Counted from the first letter of the stretch, positions 11,941 to 25,632 are shown. The stretch is DNA of 64,000 bases from Lingula anatina (GCF_001039355.2 NW_019775463.1:46242-110241), one strand, 5' to 3'. Numbers and translations are program-made. The notes: a model not told the origin generated them from the sequence alone.

Positions 11941-12780
11941 TTTTCTCAAAGAATTACCAGTTTTATTTAAATATTTACCGCTTTTTGAATAAAGTTATTT
12001 TGTGACATTGTAATCCCATTTGTAGACAAAAGCAAATTTCACAATTTAAATGTTTAATAAAATATCAGAAATTAAACCACGGCTAACATGTAGAACAAAA
12101 GACTGGGCCCTGCTGTATTTGACATACAAGCACGTCATGTACGAGTGCATTCCACGGTCTGTTGCACTCCCATTACTCACTAGATTAGTAGCCAATCAGA
12201 GGCTGTGGTTTAAGCCAGATACAACACTTGGCGCCAAGCTGTACGTGAAATATTACAAGTGTATTGTCGAGCTGTATTGTATATGTCCCACAAATCAGTT
12301 GCCTTACCTATTGTATAAAGTCACTGTGGTGAAGAAATGCATAGGAAATGCCAACCCGGCAGTAATAAAAAAATACCAGGGTTTTTGTCTGGCCTTAAAA
12401 GATATCAGAATGGTGCCTGGGGCAACAACTAAGCTCTTCACATTTCAGTGCTTCACGAACCAGAGTCACATTTCAGTGCTTCACATTTTAATGGCGCCAT
12501 TTGATAGGTATCTCTGTCTCTAAGTAGGCATACCCAGTGTTATCAATCGATATGGTCTGTAACCAGCATATTTTTTTTCTTTATCAAAGCATCTTGCATT
12601 ATATTACAGCTAATTGGGTTATAGTTCCAATTCAGTATTCAAGTCAAGCTCCGAAGTCATTTGGAATGTTTTTTTTTTCTTTATCTGCATAGTATTCTAT
12701 GCAGTTTTTGGTTGATGTTTTTAAAAGTAAGGCAATAAGATGAAGTGCAGATTTCAGACCTTTCGTGTGGCCTTAATTAT
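11941..12780 (+). repeat. Duplicated block B, copy 1
   Basis: About 840 bp, from TTTTCTCAAAGAATTACCAG to GGCCTTAATTAT, that recurs at 13164-14001 with clear divergence by eye and several indels. It contains a 157-codon open frame (12050-12523), but the frame is broken in copy 2, so the block is unlikely to encode protein. An inverted pair AAACCACGGCT / TGTGGTTTAAGCC inside hints at an embedded older MITE. Confidence 0.85.
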
Positions 12781-13163
12781 ACTTACGGTAATATGCCAAA
12801 CAATTCGACCAAGATTAATTAATTAATTTCATGGAAATGTCAGTTTGGTCGAATTGATTAAAATACAGCAAATGGAAACCCTTGATATCGTCGGATTGTT
12901 AGGGGCATCTGCCAAAACGTCCATCTTTCCGGAAGTATTGCATTTTACCGGAAGTGTTACGCAAGATAAGCCGGAATNTTTTTAGTTATATATATATTTT
13001 TTGCATATTTTGAAAATTCTTGTTGATTGCATTTTTACAGCTTGTCAAGCACAAGACTGGTGGCTGTGTTCCTTATTTTGTATATATGGGGGTCTATACG
13101 AATGCGCTTGCTCCAGCTGGTGGTACAATATTCGGAGGCGGTATCGCCTCTCTGATCCTCTAG
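12781..13163. other. Spacer between B copies, containing an N and a hairpin
   Basis: The spacer contains a 12-bp perfect inverted repeat, CAATTCGACCAA (12801-12812) and TTGGTCGAATTG (12845-12856), around an AT-rich loop, and a single ambiguous base at 12978. The reverse complement of 12781-12812 resembles the stretch just after the N at 18800, so the same short repeat occurs at two junctions. Confidence 0.6.
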
Positions 13164-14001
13164 TTTTCTTAAAGAATTACCAGTTTTACTTAAATATTTT
13201 CTGCTTTTTGAATAAAGTTATCTTGTGTCATTGTTATCCCATATGTAGACAAAAGCAAATTTATTTTCACAATCTAATTGTTTAAGAAAACATCAGAATT
13301 TAAACCACGGCTCAGCCTTGCTGTATTCGACATACAAGCACGCCATGTACGAGTGCGTTCCACAGTCTGTTGCACTCCCGTTACTCACTAGTGTAGTAGC
13401 CAATCAGAGACCGCGGTTTAAGCCGGGTGCAACACTCTTCGCCTGCGGCTCAACAATACACTCATAATATTTCACATGCAGCTCAGCGACTGATTTTGTA
13501 TCTATCACATAAATCGGTTGCCTTACCCATTGTATAAAGTCACTGTGGTGAAGAAATGCATAGGAAATGCCAACCTGGCAGTAATAAAAAACACCAGGGT
13601 TTTTGTCTGACTTTAATAGATATCAATTTATCAGAATGGTGCCAGGGGCAACAGCTAAACTCTTCACATTTCAGTGCTTCACAAACCAGAGTCACATTTA
13701 AGTGCTTCACATTTTAATGGCGCCATTTGATAGGTATCTCTGTCTCTAAGTAGGCATACCCAGTGTTATCAATTGATTTGGTCTGTTACCAGCATATTTT
13801 TTTCTTTATCAAAGTATCTTGCATTATATTACAGCTAATTGGGTTACAGTTCCAATTCAGTATTCAAGTCAAGCTCCGAAGTCATTTGGAATGTTTTTTT
13901 TTTATCTGCATAGTATTCTATGCAGTTTTTGGTTGATGTTTTTAAAGGTAAGGCAATAGAATGAACTGCAGATTTCAGACCTTTCATGTGGCCTTAATTA
14001 T
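13164..14001 (+). repeat. Duplicated block B, copy 2
   Basis: The second copy of the block at 11941-12780. It keeps the distinctive words ACATACAAGCACG, GTAGCCAATCAGAG and AGTTTTTGGTTGATG. It abuts the first base of block A copy 1 at about 14004. Confidence 0.85.
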
Positions 14002-15204
14002 ATGTAAGCAGTATTGATGATTCAGAAAGAAGATGCAGAAACTGTAGTTTACAGAAATATCAGATGTCTTATAAAAAATTTTAAATATTGTAATGAAATA
14101 GAATAATGAAAAATTGGAACTTCCATGTCTCTTTGCCATGTTTCATGATACTTGATATGTGAAGCAGCTGCCAAAATGTGAATCAAGGTGACATTGAAAA
14201 ATGGTGTAGACTGATATCTGTGCATGTACTATAGTAGGCTTATTTTACAACACATTGTAAGCCATCAGTTCATGCTATTTTCTGACATCTTTTTAGTTAT
14301 TGACAACATGATAAACAACAGGGTTTATATATTTTGAGAACTCTGTAATTTTGAAAATCTTGGAAGTATTTTTAGTCTATGACTAGAGATGCTGCTGACA
14401 AGTTTCCTGACTAAACTGGCACTGTGCGCAATGCAGTTAAAGGGTGGACTTTCCACCCTTGCTTGCAAGCAGTAAGAAATGCTGACACTTGATGTTACTT
14501 ACAGTATCTGAAGGGTTGCTTTAGTAACAAGGCTGTTATTGTAATGTTTGTAATAGACTATAAAATGAAATGATAAAGCTAAATAAAACATAATAAAAAA
14601 GTTAATAACTGAATAAGCATATAGATATTAATATTATTTTAAAAATAGAATGGCAGATATTGAATGTTTTTTATTTATGACTAATAATCATTGATAGACA
14701 TCATTCTCACATGATATACAAAGCATGACCCTCTCTGATATAAAATATGGCTTTTTTACCAACTACATCAGATAATTAATTTTAGCCGATAAAAAAAAGA
14801 CTGATACTTGTTGCCAAATTTATCATTGATCTGAGATTTTAAAAAATGTGGGGGTGGAGAAGGTGGGAGCTTTAAGATTGATTAGTAACCTTACTGTCAA
14901 ACTACAAAGCATCCCAGTAGCGATTATTTGGCAGTAAAGAACCCTACCCACTAAATTGATTTTATTAAGACAACAGCATTTGTTATCAGCACAGCTGAAC
15001 TTTTGACTCTTTTCCAGTTTACACAGAATAACAAATAACAGACTGATGATGGTGTGCATTTTTTTTTCGACTCTCACAAATAACTAATAGGTTGGTGAAC
15101 AGGGCATGAGCAAGATACCAGCTTATATTTGGTCTCTTTGAAAAAGAATGCCAGGTTGAAAATTAGTTATTTACTTGTCTCATGGACCACAGAACATAAT
15201 TTAA

Positions 15205-15411
15205 GGGACCATTCCCATAATCCTATGTTACTAGCAGGATCGATCTATCTCTGAGGGGATTCTCGTTAAATTTCTTTCAATTCAAGTGTGCGTGAAAGTT
15301 AATTACCCCCCCTAGCAGCTTCAGTGGGCATGACAGACATTTAAGCTGCATAAAATGAATGCAATTTAGTGAGAATCCCATTGGAGTTAGATTGATCCTG
15401 CTAGTATGAAA
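15205..15411. mobile_element. TAA/TTA-flanked MITE family, copy in block A1
   Basis: Preceded by TTAA, the left end GGGACCATTCCCATAA and the core GTTAATTACC...CATGACAGACATTTAAGC match the copies at 39128 and 43708. The right end (GATCCTGCTAGTATG) is divergent. Its partner in block A2 is at about 20067-20268. Confidence 0.6.
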
Positions 15412-16044
15412 AGTTTATAAATGGAAACCTGGACTTTGACCAGAACATACAAGATATGACTATATATATATATTTGATTCATCATTAGAATAAACATGTA
15501 ACTCAAAATCCAGATGATTTATAAATTCACTTTTGTGTAAAAATACTATGCACAGGAAATGACTAATGTTATAATCTCTTTTTTGCAAATTTAGATGATG
15601 GATTTAAGATAACATCACAGGCATATACAGATGTGCTGTATTTCAGGTCAATGGGTGTGGGGGATGGGGGGGAGTGGAGGTCGAACAAACTTTGGCAGAT
15701 AAGGCCCAATAAAAATCAAAATTTGATCTAGGTTTTATGCTAAAAAAAGATCCTTGGAAATTACTGTGTGCAGGGCTGTATTTGTATTTGATGTGTTTTC
15801 ATCAATTGTATGTCTGTGATTTATTTTATTTAGCAACTAGTCAACTGAATAAGACTTGAAAAATGCAGTTACATATAACTGTGCAGCCGGTATGTGAAGC
15901 CATTCTGCCATATACGTAAGCACTATTCATAAAGTTAATATTGCCATCATGGTGATGCAATGGCTTGTTTTCATTGCAATGCTTGCAGTGGTTGTTATGA
16001 AAGCAGCTATTTTAATCTGTAATCTGCCCCCAGCTGAGTTGAGT

Positions 16045-16940
16045 CATGTCTGGATTCACGAACAGGCGCCATGTGAAACGTGATAGAGCGTGCAATGTGA
16101 AAGCATTTTAGGTTAAGACTTAATCAGAGGTAAATGTTATCTTGTATTTCCGTTTTATGTATACTGCTGTTTATAGCCTGGCAGTATATATTTCAGGTCA
16201 CAGTCTGTTTATGTCTGGATTCACAAGTCCTCGTCATGTGAAACGTGAGTACCGTGTATTTGTGCAATGTGAAGGTGTAATGAGATGTAAGTTGCTGTAA
16301 AGGCTGTGTGTTATCTACCATCAATATTTGAAGGATGGAATGGTTATTTTTTTCTTAATTTTTCATTTTCAGTTTAACGTTCAGGCATTGAAAATATATC
16401 CAGTCGAGTCGATTGTCTGCACGTCCCCAGATAGCTAATGTTCTGAATTCACCAGTTTCGATTTTAGTTAATAGAATGTAATGATCCATGTTTGATTAAT
16501 CTCTCGGACGCTATATATCACCATCCCTCCTTTAGTAAACAGTGTGAATCCACCGAAAGAAGCTGTTGTTATGTAAAGTTTAACGAGTTAAACTCTGTAA
16601 ATGACAAAGGACACACTGTGTCTGGTTTTATGTGGCTCTCATTGTTATGCAGACTTGGCCTCCAATATCCAACCATTACTGCACTGGTTATACAAACATC
16701 ATCTGATGGCTGGAGGCTGATTCAGGTTATTGGGTTAACAGCTTTTGGAATGTGATTATATGAAGAATGCAATGTGAAGGTTTCAGAAAAATTGAACTTA
16801 TCACGCTAATTAGGTTTTTTTGTTCTACTCAATATCTGCACTCACTGACAGAACACGAGCCAAGATTCTTGAACCGCTCCCGGCCTGGCTTCACAACTTG
16901 ATGCTATGTGAAATATGAGAAGCTGCAATGTGAAGCATTT
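16045..16940 (+). repeat. Three spaced copies of a ~60-bp TGTGAA-rich module
   Basis: Three related segments lie at about 16045-16105, 16211-16275 and 16884-16940. Each has a CTGGATTCAC-like start, then ATGTGAAACGTGA (degenerate in the third), then TGCAATGTGAAG about 20 bases later. The spacing is uneven, so this is not a simple tandem repeat. The same arrangement is present in block A2 at about 20893, 21073 and 21745. It could be a repeated regulatory module or a decayed older repeat. Confidence 0.6.
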
Positions 16941-18799
16941 TCCCTTTCACAAAGCACAAAGGTGGCTGGCTACACAGAAAATGTGTGATTTGAGTAAACA
17001 TACAGCAGGGAAACGACTTTATATACTTTGTTTGCCTATGTCTGGTCCTAAATATATCAAGTATGAAAGGATTGTAAACAGTGAATGAGCACTGAATTGT
17101 AGTAGCTATTACGGGCTTGTACTTGCGGTGTATGGAACGCCTATATATAAGTGCACACTTGAACACAGGATTGGCTTAGACAGGAAGCACCAAGTAGGTT
17201 TTACTTACCTACTTAATGTTACATTTTTGGCCTTTTTGAACTTAGGATTTTCTTCATTACACACCTGACAATTTTAAGTAAGTGAGTAGGAGTATTGAAC
17301 TATTAGCATATTTACTGAAAGTTAAAAGAGAGTTGATCAGAAGGTGTAATTCCATTTTGTACTGATCTCTTTCATAGTTTTTTATGGCTTTGGCTGTACA
17401 GGTTAAGACGTGGGATATATTAGTTGCATTAAGATAATAATCATTTTTCATTCAAATTAATTTTGCTTCTTTCTGTAGGTGTACATTTTTGCATATTATG
17501 CTTTTATACAACCGTTTCGGGTTTTTAGAAAAGCAAATGGAATCACCAGTGATGTAGATGCCAAGGGGAAGTGGGGTTTGGGCCCGAGGCTGGATTACTG
17601 GCAATTGCTTGGGCTAAGTGTGTGTGTGCCTGTATGTGTGTGTGTGTGTGTGCATGATTGTATGCATATTTGTCACAAGTCATGACTGTCATTCCAAAAG
17701 GCTTGCATCTGTGAGATGATGAGCTTTTGTAATACAAGGTCAACTATCATGATTTATGAAATTGTTCCCTCCCTAGAGCTAGTCACCCTGTTTCAGGTTC
17801 TCTGATCTCAGTTGCACACCCCCATATCCCCCATCAGTACGCCTACGTTGTTACGCCACAAGACAGATGGCAATTGTTAATGTCACTGTAATTAGGATAA
17901 TTATTCAATTTCCAGTCTCTCCAACTGGGCCGTGTGATTGATGCAATTAACTTAGACCTTCCTCCTACGTCTCTATCAAGAGTTAATTTAGCGGCACATC
18001 TCTTTCAGAGCAGTGTTAAGGTATTAATATCTGGATTGCTGTAACCATTTACTCCTGATGAGGTTTATGTCTTTGTCGCAAACATGTAGGTGCATGCAGG
18101 CACACTGGCACACGACACATTCATGAATGTAGCATGCATTCATGTAGCACTTGATCTGTTCGCGATGTTTTAGTTTGTTGCATTATATCATTTGGAACTT
18201 AGCAAATTATTATTATTATTGTTATTATTATTATTTAATTGATTTAGATTTATTAAACACATAAATCACAACTGAATTTGAATTCTAGCTAGATGCAGTG
18301 CCCTTTTACCATGCAGTTGATCCATCAAAATATCTAGAACATTTTAGCCTAGCCTTGAATTTTTGTGAAAGGAGTTATTTTTTTCATGAACTATAGCCAA
18401 TTTTAAGTCCAATTGCCTTTAATGCGATATTGCTAGCCTGTATGTATTTTTTATGTAATGCTTCTCATAGCACATTTTTGTTCTTGCAAATTTTTTATGG
18501 ATGGATTTTTATTTTGTCATATTTTATTTAATTTTTTGCTTATTTATCACAAGTTGAGTGAATTACTCACCTAGAATACATGATATTGGCAAGTCCCTAG
18601 TTATGCTATTTCATTGAGTGAAAATCGATAAAAATGTGGGGATTGAGGGAATTCTGGGCAAACATGGAATTAAGATAATGGCAAAATTAAAATTAAATTC
18701 AGAAAAACACGAACAGATGCCATTTTTACCACAAGTAGTTTTACATGAATAGACATCAAGTCACAGATGACAGTAGTTTGAAGGAGTTGAACCCCCCCC

Positions 18800-18856
18800 N
18801 AAAAATAATTTTGGTGTCAGATTGACTGGGCTCGTCGAAATGCTTGGCACATTACC
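18800..18856. other. Junction between block A copies, with a single N
   Basis: The N at 18800 follows a C run that ends copy 1. About 56 bases of different sequence follow before copy 2 starts at 18857. The position suggests an assembly join. Confidence 0.7.
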
Positions 18857-21800
18857 GTAAGCAGTATTGGTGATTCAAAAAGAAGGTGCAGAAACTGTAG
18901 TTTACAGAAATATCAGATGTCTTATAAAAAATTTAAATATTTTAATGAAATAGAATAATGAAAAGTTGGAACTTCCATGTCTCTTTGCCAGGTTTCAAGA
19001 TACTTGATATGTGAAGCAGCTGCCAAAATGTGAATCAAGGTGACATTGAAAATGGTGCAGACTGACAATATCTCTGCATGTACTAGAGCAGGCTTATTTT
19101 ACAACACATTGTAAACCATCAGTTTACGCTATTTTCTGACATTTTTTTTAGTTATTGACAACATAATAAACAACAGTGTATATATATATTTTGAGAACTA
19201 TGTAATTTTGAAAATCTTGGAAGTATTTTTTGTCTAGACTAGAGATGCTTCTGACAACTTTCCTGACTAAACAAGCAGTGTGTGCAGTGGAGTTAAAGGG
19301 TGGACTTTCCTCCCTTGCTTGCAAGCAGTAAGAAATGCTGACACTTCATGTTACTTACAGCAGCTGAAGGGTTGCTATAGTAACAAGGCTATGATTGTAA
19401 TATTTGTAATAGACAATAAAATGAAATGATAAAGCTAAACAAAACATAATAAAAAAGTTAATAACTAAAAAAACATATAAATATTAATATTATATTAAAA
19501 ATAGAATGGCAGATATTGAATGTTTTTCATTTATGACTAAAAATCATTGATAGACATCATTCTCACATGATATACAAAGCATGACCCTCTCTGATGTAAA
19601 ATATGGCTTTTTTTACCAAATGCATCAGATAATTAATTTTAGCAGATAAAAAAAGACTGATACTTGTTGCCAAAATTATCACTGATCTGAGATTTAAAAA
19701 AATGTGGGGGTGGAGGAGGTGGGAGCTATAACTTACAAGATAGCTTAGTAACCTTACTGTCAAACTATGAAGCATCTCAGCGATTAAATGGGCAGTAAAG
19801 AACCCTACCCACTAAATTGATTTTATTAAGACAACAGTATTTGTTATCAGCACAGCTGAACTTTTGACTCTTTTCCAGTTTACACAGAATAACAAATAAC
19901 AGACTGATGATGCTGTGCATTTTTTTTTTCGTCTCTCACAAATAACTAATAGGTTGGTGAACAGGGCATGAGCAAGATACCAGCTTATATTTGGTCTCTG
20001 TGAAAAAGAATGCCAGGTTGAAAATTAGTAGTTAACTTGTCTCATGGATCGCAGAACATTATTTAAGGGACCATTCCCATAATACTATGTTACTAGCAGG
20101 ATCGATCTATCTCTAAGCGGATTCTCGCTAAATTTCATTCATTAAAGTGTGCATGAAAGTTAATTACCCACCTAGCAGCTTCAGTGGGCATGACAGACAT
20201 TTAAGCTGCTTAAACTGAATGCAATTTAGTGAGAATCCCATTGGAGTTAGATTGATCCTGCTAGTAAGAAAAGTTTATGGAAACTTGGACTTTGACCAGA
20301 ACATGCAAGACATAACTATATAATATATTTGATTCATCATTAGAATAAACATGTAACTCAAAATCCAGATGATTTATAAATTCACTTTAGTGTTAAAATA
20401 CCATGCACAGGAAATGACTAATGTTATAATCTCTTTTTTGCAAATTTAGATGATGAATTTAAGATAACATCACAGGCATATATAGATGTGCTGTATTTCA
20501 GGTAAATGGGTGCAGGGGGGGAGTGGGGGTCGAACAAACTTTGGCAGATAAGGTCCAATAAGAATCAAAATTTGGTCTATGGTTTATGCTAAAAAAAGAT
20601 CCTTGGAAATTACTGTGTGCAGGGCTGTATTTGTATTTTATGTGTTTTCATCAATTTTATGTGTGCGGTTTATTTTATTTAGCAACTAGTCAACTGAGTT
20701 AGACTTGAAAAATGCAGTTACATATAACTGTGCAGCCGGTATGTGAAGTCATTCTGCCATATACGTAAGCACTATTCATAAAGTTAATTGCCATCATGGT
20801 GATGCAATGGCTTGTTTCCATTGCAATGTTTGCAGTGGTTGTTATGAAAGCAGCTATTTTAAGCTGTAATCTGCCCCCAGCTGAGTTGAGTCATGTCTGG
20901 ATTCACGAACAGGCGCCATGTGAAACGTGATAGAGTGTGCAATGTGAAAGCATTTTAGGTTAGGGCTAAATCAGAGGTAAATTGCTCATCTAAATGTTAT
21001 CTTGTATTTCCGTTTTATGTATACTGCAGTTTATAGCCTGGTAGTATATATTTCAGGTCACAGTCTGTTTATGTCTGGATTCACAAGTCCTCGTCATGTG
21101 AAACGTGAGTACCGTGTATCTGTGCAATGTGAAGGTGTAATGAGATGTAAGTTGCTGTAAAGGCTGTGTGTTATCTACCATCAATATTTGAAGGATGGAA
21201 TGGTGATTTTTTTTTTTTAATTTTTCATTTTCAGTTTAATGTTCAGGCATTGAAAATATATCCAGTCGAGTCGATTGTCTGCACGTCCCCAGATAGCTAA
21301 TGTTCTGAATTCACCAGTTTTGATTTTAGTTAATAGAATTTAACGATCCATGTTTTATTAATCTCTCAGACTCTATATATCACCATCCCTCCTTTAGTAA
21401 ACTGTGTGAATCCACCGAAAGAAGCTGTTGTTATGTAAAGTTTAACGAGTTAAACTCTGTAAATGACAAAGGACACACTGTGTCTGGTTTTATGTGGCTC
21501 CCATTGTTATGCAGACGTGGCTTCCAATATCCAACCATTACTGCACTGGTTATACAAACATCACCTGATGGCTGGAGGCTGATTCAGGTTATTGGGTTAA
21601 CAGCTTTTCGAATGTGATTATATGAAGAATGCAATGTGAAGGTTTCAGAAAAATTGAACTTAGCACGCTAATTAGGTTTTTTTGTTCTACTCAATATCTG
21701 CACTCACTGACAGAACACGAGCCAAGATTCTTGAACCGCTCCCGGCCTGGCTTCACAACTTGATGCTATGTGAAATCTGAGAAGCTGCAATGTGAAGCAT

Positions 21801-22488
21801 TTTCCCTTTCACAAAGCACAAAGGTGGCTGGCTACACAGAAAATGTGTGATTTGAGTAAACATACAGCAGGGAAACGACTTTATATACTTTGTTTGCCTA
21901 TGTCTGGTCCTAAATATATCAAGTATGAAAGGATTGTAAACAGTGAATGAGCACTGAATTGTAGTAGCTATTACGGGCTTGTACTTGTGGTGTATGGGAT
22001 GTGTATATATATAAGTGCACACTTGAACACAGGATTGGCTTAGACAGGAAGCACCAAGTAGGTTTTACTTACCTACTTAATGTTACATTTTTGGCCTTTT
22101 TGAACTTAGGATTTTCTTCATTACACACCTGACAATTTTAGGTAAGTGAGTAGGAGTATTGAACTATTAGCATATTTACTGAAAGTTAAAAGAGAGTTGA
22201 TCAGAAGGTGTAATTCCATTTTGTACTGATCTCTTTCATAGTTTTTTATGGCTTTGGCTGTACAGGTTAAGACGTGGGATATATTAGTTGCATTAAGATA
22301 ATAATCATTTTTCATTCAAATTAATTTTGCTTCTTTATGTAGGTGTACATTTTTCATATATTTTTCATATTATGCTTTTATACAACCGTTCAGGGTTTTT
22401 AGTAAAGCAAATGGAATCACCAGTGATGTAGATGCCAAGGGGAAGTGGGGTTTGAGCCGAGGCTGGATTACCGGCAATTGCTTGGGCT

Positions 22489-22522
<34 letters not shown>

Positions 22523-23686
22523 TTGTGCGTGTGTGTGCATGATTGTGTGCATATTTGTCACAAGTCATGACTGTCATTCCAAAAGGCTTCCATCTGTGGA
22601 GATGATGAGCTTTTGTAATACAAGGTCAACTATCATGATTTATGAAATTGTTCTCTCCCTAGTCACCCTGTCTCAGGTTCTCTGATCTCAGTTGCACACC
22701 CCCATATCCCCCATCAGAACGCCTACGTTGTTACACCACAAGACAGATGGCTAATGTTAATGTCACTGTAATTAGGATAATTATTCAATTTCCAGTCTCT
22801 CCAACTGGGCCGTGTGATTGATGCAATTAACTTGGACCTTCCTCCTACGTCTCTATCAAGAGTTAATTTAGTGGCACATCTCTTTCAGAGAAGTGTTAAG
22901 GTATTAATATGTGGATTGCTGTAACCATTTACTCCTGATGAGGTTTTTGTCTTTGTCGCAAACATGTAGGTGCATGCAGGCACACTGGCACACGACACAT
23001 TCATGAATGTAGCATGCATTCATGTAGCACTTGATCTGTTCGCGATGTTTTAGTTTGTTGCATTATATCATTTGGAACTTAGCAAATTATTATTATTATT
23101 GTTATTATTATTATTTAATTGATTTAGATTTATTAAACACATAAATCACAACTGAATTTGAATTCTAGCTAGATGCAGTGCCCTTTTACCATGCAGTTGA
23201 TCCATCAAAATATCTAGAACATTTTAGCCTAGCCTTGAATTTTTGTGAAAGGAGTTATTTTTTTCATGAACTATAGCCAATTTTAAGTCCAATTTCCTTT
23301 AATGCAATATTGCTAGCCTGTATGTATTTTTTATGTAATGCTGCTCATAGCACATTTTTGTTCTTGCAAATTTTTTATGGATGGATTTTTATTTTGTAAT
23401 ATTTTATTTAATTTTTTGCTTATTTATCACAAGTTGAGTGAATTACTCACCTAGAATACTTGATGTTGGCAAGTCCCTAGTTATGCTATTTCATTGAGTG
23501 AAAATCGATAAAAATGTGGGGATTGAGGGAATTCTGGGCAAACATGGAATTAAGATAATGGCAAAATTAAAATTAAATAAAAAAAAAAAAACACAATCAG
23601 GTGCCATTTTTACCACACATAGTTTCACACGAATAGACATCAAGTCACAGATGACAGTAATTTGAAGGAGTTGACCCCCCCCCCCC
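18857..23686 (+). repeat. Duplicated block A, copy 2 (about 4.8 kb)
   Basis: This is the direct repeat of 14004-18799. Differences include a longer GT microsatellite (22491-22520 against 17619-17650), a poly-A insertion near 23578 and scattered substitutions. Long segments such as 21830-22000 and 22900-23250 are almost identical to their partners. The block ends in a C run at about 23674-23686. Confidence 0.9.
20067..20268. mobile_element. TAA/TTA-flanked MITE family, copy in block A2
   Basis: The duplicate of the MITE at 15205-15411, with a few base changes. Because it moved with the 4.8-kb block it is not an independent insertion. Confidence 0.55.
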
Positions 23687-24616
23687 TCCTGCTTTTTCAC
23701 TGTGTTCTCTATTCAACTGTGGAAGGCTTGCTCCCCTGTGGGTAGACTAATTGGTTTTCAGAGAAAGGCAAGTATTAAGAATTCCCTGAAGCTGTCCTAC
23801 TGGAAACCAAGTCAGTCCTCAGAGGGTAATAGCATTGGAAGTTCATCACTTATTGAAATTATTTTTTTGCTTTGTTTCTACCATCCTGTTTACTTAAGCA
23901 GTGACGTAAAAAGTCTTTGGAAATTATTTTTTTGTTACATGGTTGCTTCGGTCACTTCAATATTGATTATCAAAATAATAAAGAAAGAAATAAATATTAG
24001 ACAATAATAATAATAATAATAATAATAAAAGATCAAAATCATCTTAAAATGGAAAATGACGCACATCATTTGTTAGCTCAAAGTTAAGGATATTTTACCT
24101 GCTACTAGTTGGTGTAGAGGTAAAACAATACTTTTCCCGTGCAGTACCAAGGTGACCCATGCTGGTACCTGTGAGGCGTCCTCTACAGAATATGATCCAT
24201 AATTCTTTTGAGTTCATGACTAAATCTGTTTTAGTTTGTCTTTAGGGAAAAGTTAGTTTTTAAACTAATGAAAACTGGCAGTGTTTCTCAATTGTGGGTA
24301 ACAAGCAGGGGTTTACATGCAATTGTACTCATAAAAAAATTAACAGGCTTTAATTTCCGCCCTGTCTCGGGCAAACGGGAATCAAGTTGACATGTGAAGC
24401 AATGCAGTTCCGTGTCTTCATTGATTCTCTATAGAAATCCCATTACCCAAGTGCCATGTGCCCAACTGATGGGCGGAACATGACATTCTGAGAAAAACAG
24501 CTGAAAGTGTTGATTGAATTAATTTTATTAATCCAGTCTTCTCTTCATTGCCAGTTGCATGGGAAAACTATCAGCACCTGTTTTTCACTTGGTAGGACAA
24601 AGATGTTCAATATTGA
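23687..24616. other. Unique spacer between blocks A2 and D1
   Basis: About 930 bp with no recognised gene. A 101-codon open frame at 23702-24007 has no family resemblance and ends in an AAT microsatellite (about 24005-24028). Confidence 0.55.
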
Positions 24617-25628
24617 CCTTAAGCTACAGTTGTTGTTACATTCCTTTCATTGACTATTTAAACTGTCTTTAAAAAATCACCATTGCTTTTAGTGCTTAGA
24701 TATTGTTGAGCTTGTGTATTAGGCCATTACCAGAGTCTGTCTGTCTCAATACTGCTGTTACTTGTCTCAGTTAGTATCTGTAACACAGTTTTAACAATCA
24801 TAGATTAATTGCCTTGTTTTTTTTTTTTATTTATTTATTTTGATTTAAGTTTTGTCCAATATTGTAAAGGAAATTTAATTCAATGTGACTTTTAATTTAA
24901 AATCATTCAGTTTTGGAATGTTTCTGAAACCGATAATCCCTGTTGGACAGTTGATGAAGACGCATGTCCAGATGGTCGTATTTGGTACTATTTTGGTTTG
25001 GCAAAAATTCTTCAAATTAACCAATATTCTATTAAAATGTTTAAGCAAAGCATACAGATTCTTGAGAAATTATTTTGACATCTGAATGGTGAGTTAGAAA
25101 GTATTGTTGGTCCATTTGGGTGCATAAATGCACAAATTTCAATAAATTTGCAGGCCCGACACCATCATTGCTTGGCATTGGGCCTTGAAGATAGCAAGTT
25201 TTGCCATGATTGTTTTCATGGAAGGGTAAAGTTGGCATTGGAATTTAATTTCCACTTTAATAGGCTTGATGTATCCTTTCATTTCCCCTCTCAGGAAACT
25301 GAGTTCACAGTAACATGGCCTTCACTTTTGCAGACATCAACAAGTGTTTTGTATTAATTTGTAGGTTTTTTAGCAAAAAAAAAAAAAAAAAGTTAAGATA
25401 ATTTTTATGACAACTGTATGCAGATGCGAAAACACTTTGGGATTCTTATTATACCATTTATAAATTAACCCCCCTTCATAAATATTTATTCCTTTTATCC
25501 TATTACTATATTTTTATACTATCATTTGTTGTTTAGGAACTTGTTCTCTTTTTTTTTTTTACTTAATTGGTGTATTGGTTAGAATCAAAAGTGTCATCTA
25601 GAAGTATTAGACAGGAAAAAGATGTTAC

Positions 25629-25632
<4 letters not shown>

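Larger units (their letters stand above)
14004..18799 (+). repeat. Duplicated block A, copy 1 (about 4.8 kb)
   Basis: This block begins GTAAGCAGTATTG and ends at a C run directly before the N at 18800. The same sequence runs from 18857 to about 23686 in the same orientation, with a few per cent base differences, small indels and microsatellite length changes. I see no real gene in it: the 64- and 91-codon minus-strand frames at 17257-17451 and 16891-17166 have no recognisable domain. It carries a MITE at 15205 and three related TGTGAA-rich modules at 16045, 16211 and 16884. Confidence 0.9.

Noticed and set aside
12050-12523. 157-codon open frame in block B copy 1
   Set aside because: The matching region of copy 2 does not keep the frame, and the sequence contains inverted repeat words typical of non-coding elements.
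16891-17451. Minus-strand frames of 91 and 64 codons that recur in block A copy 2
   Set aside because: They are kept only because the DNA copies are nearly identical there. No domain, signal or splice context supports coding.
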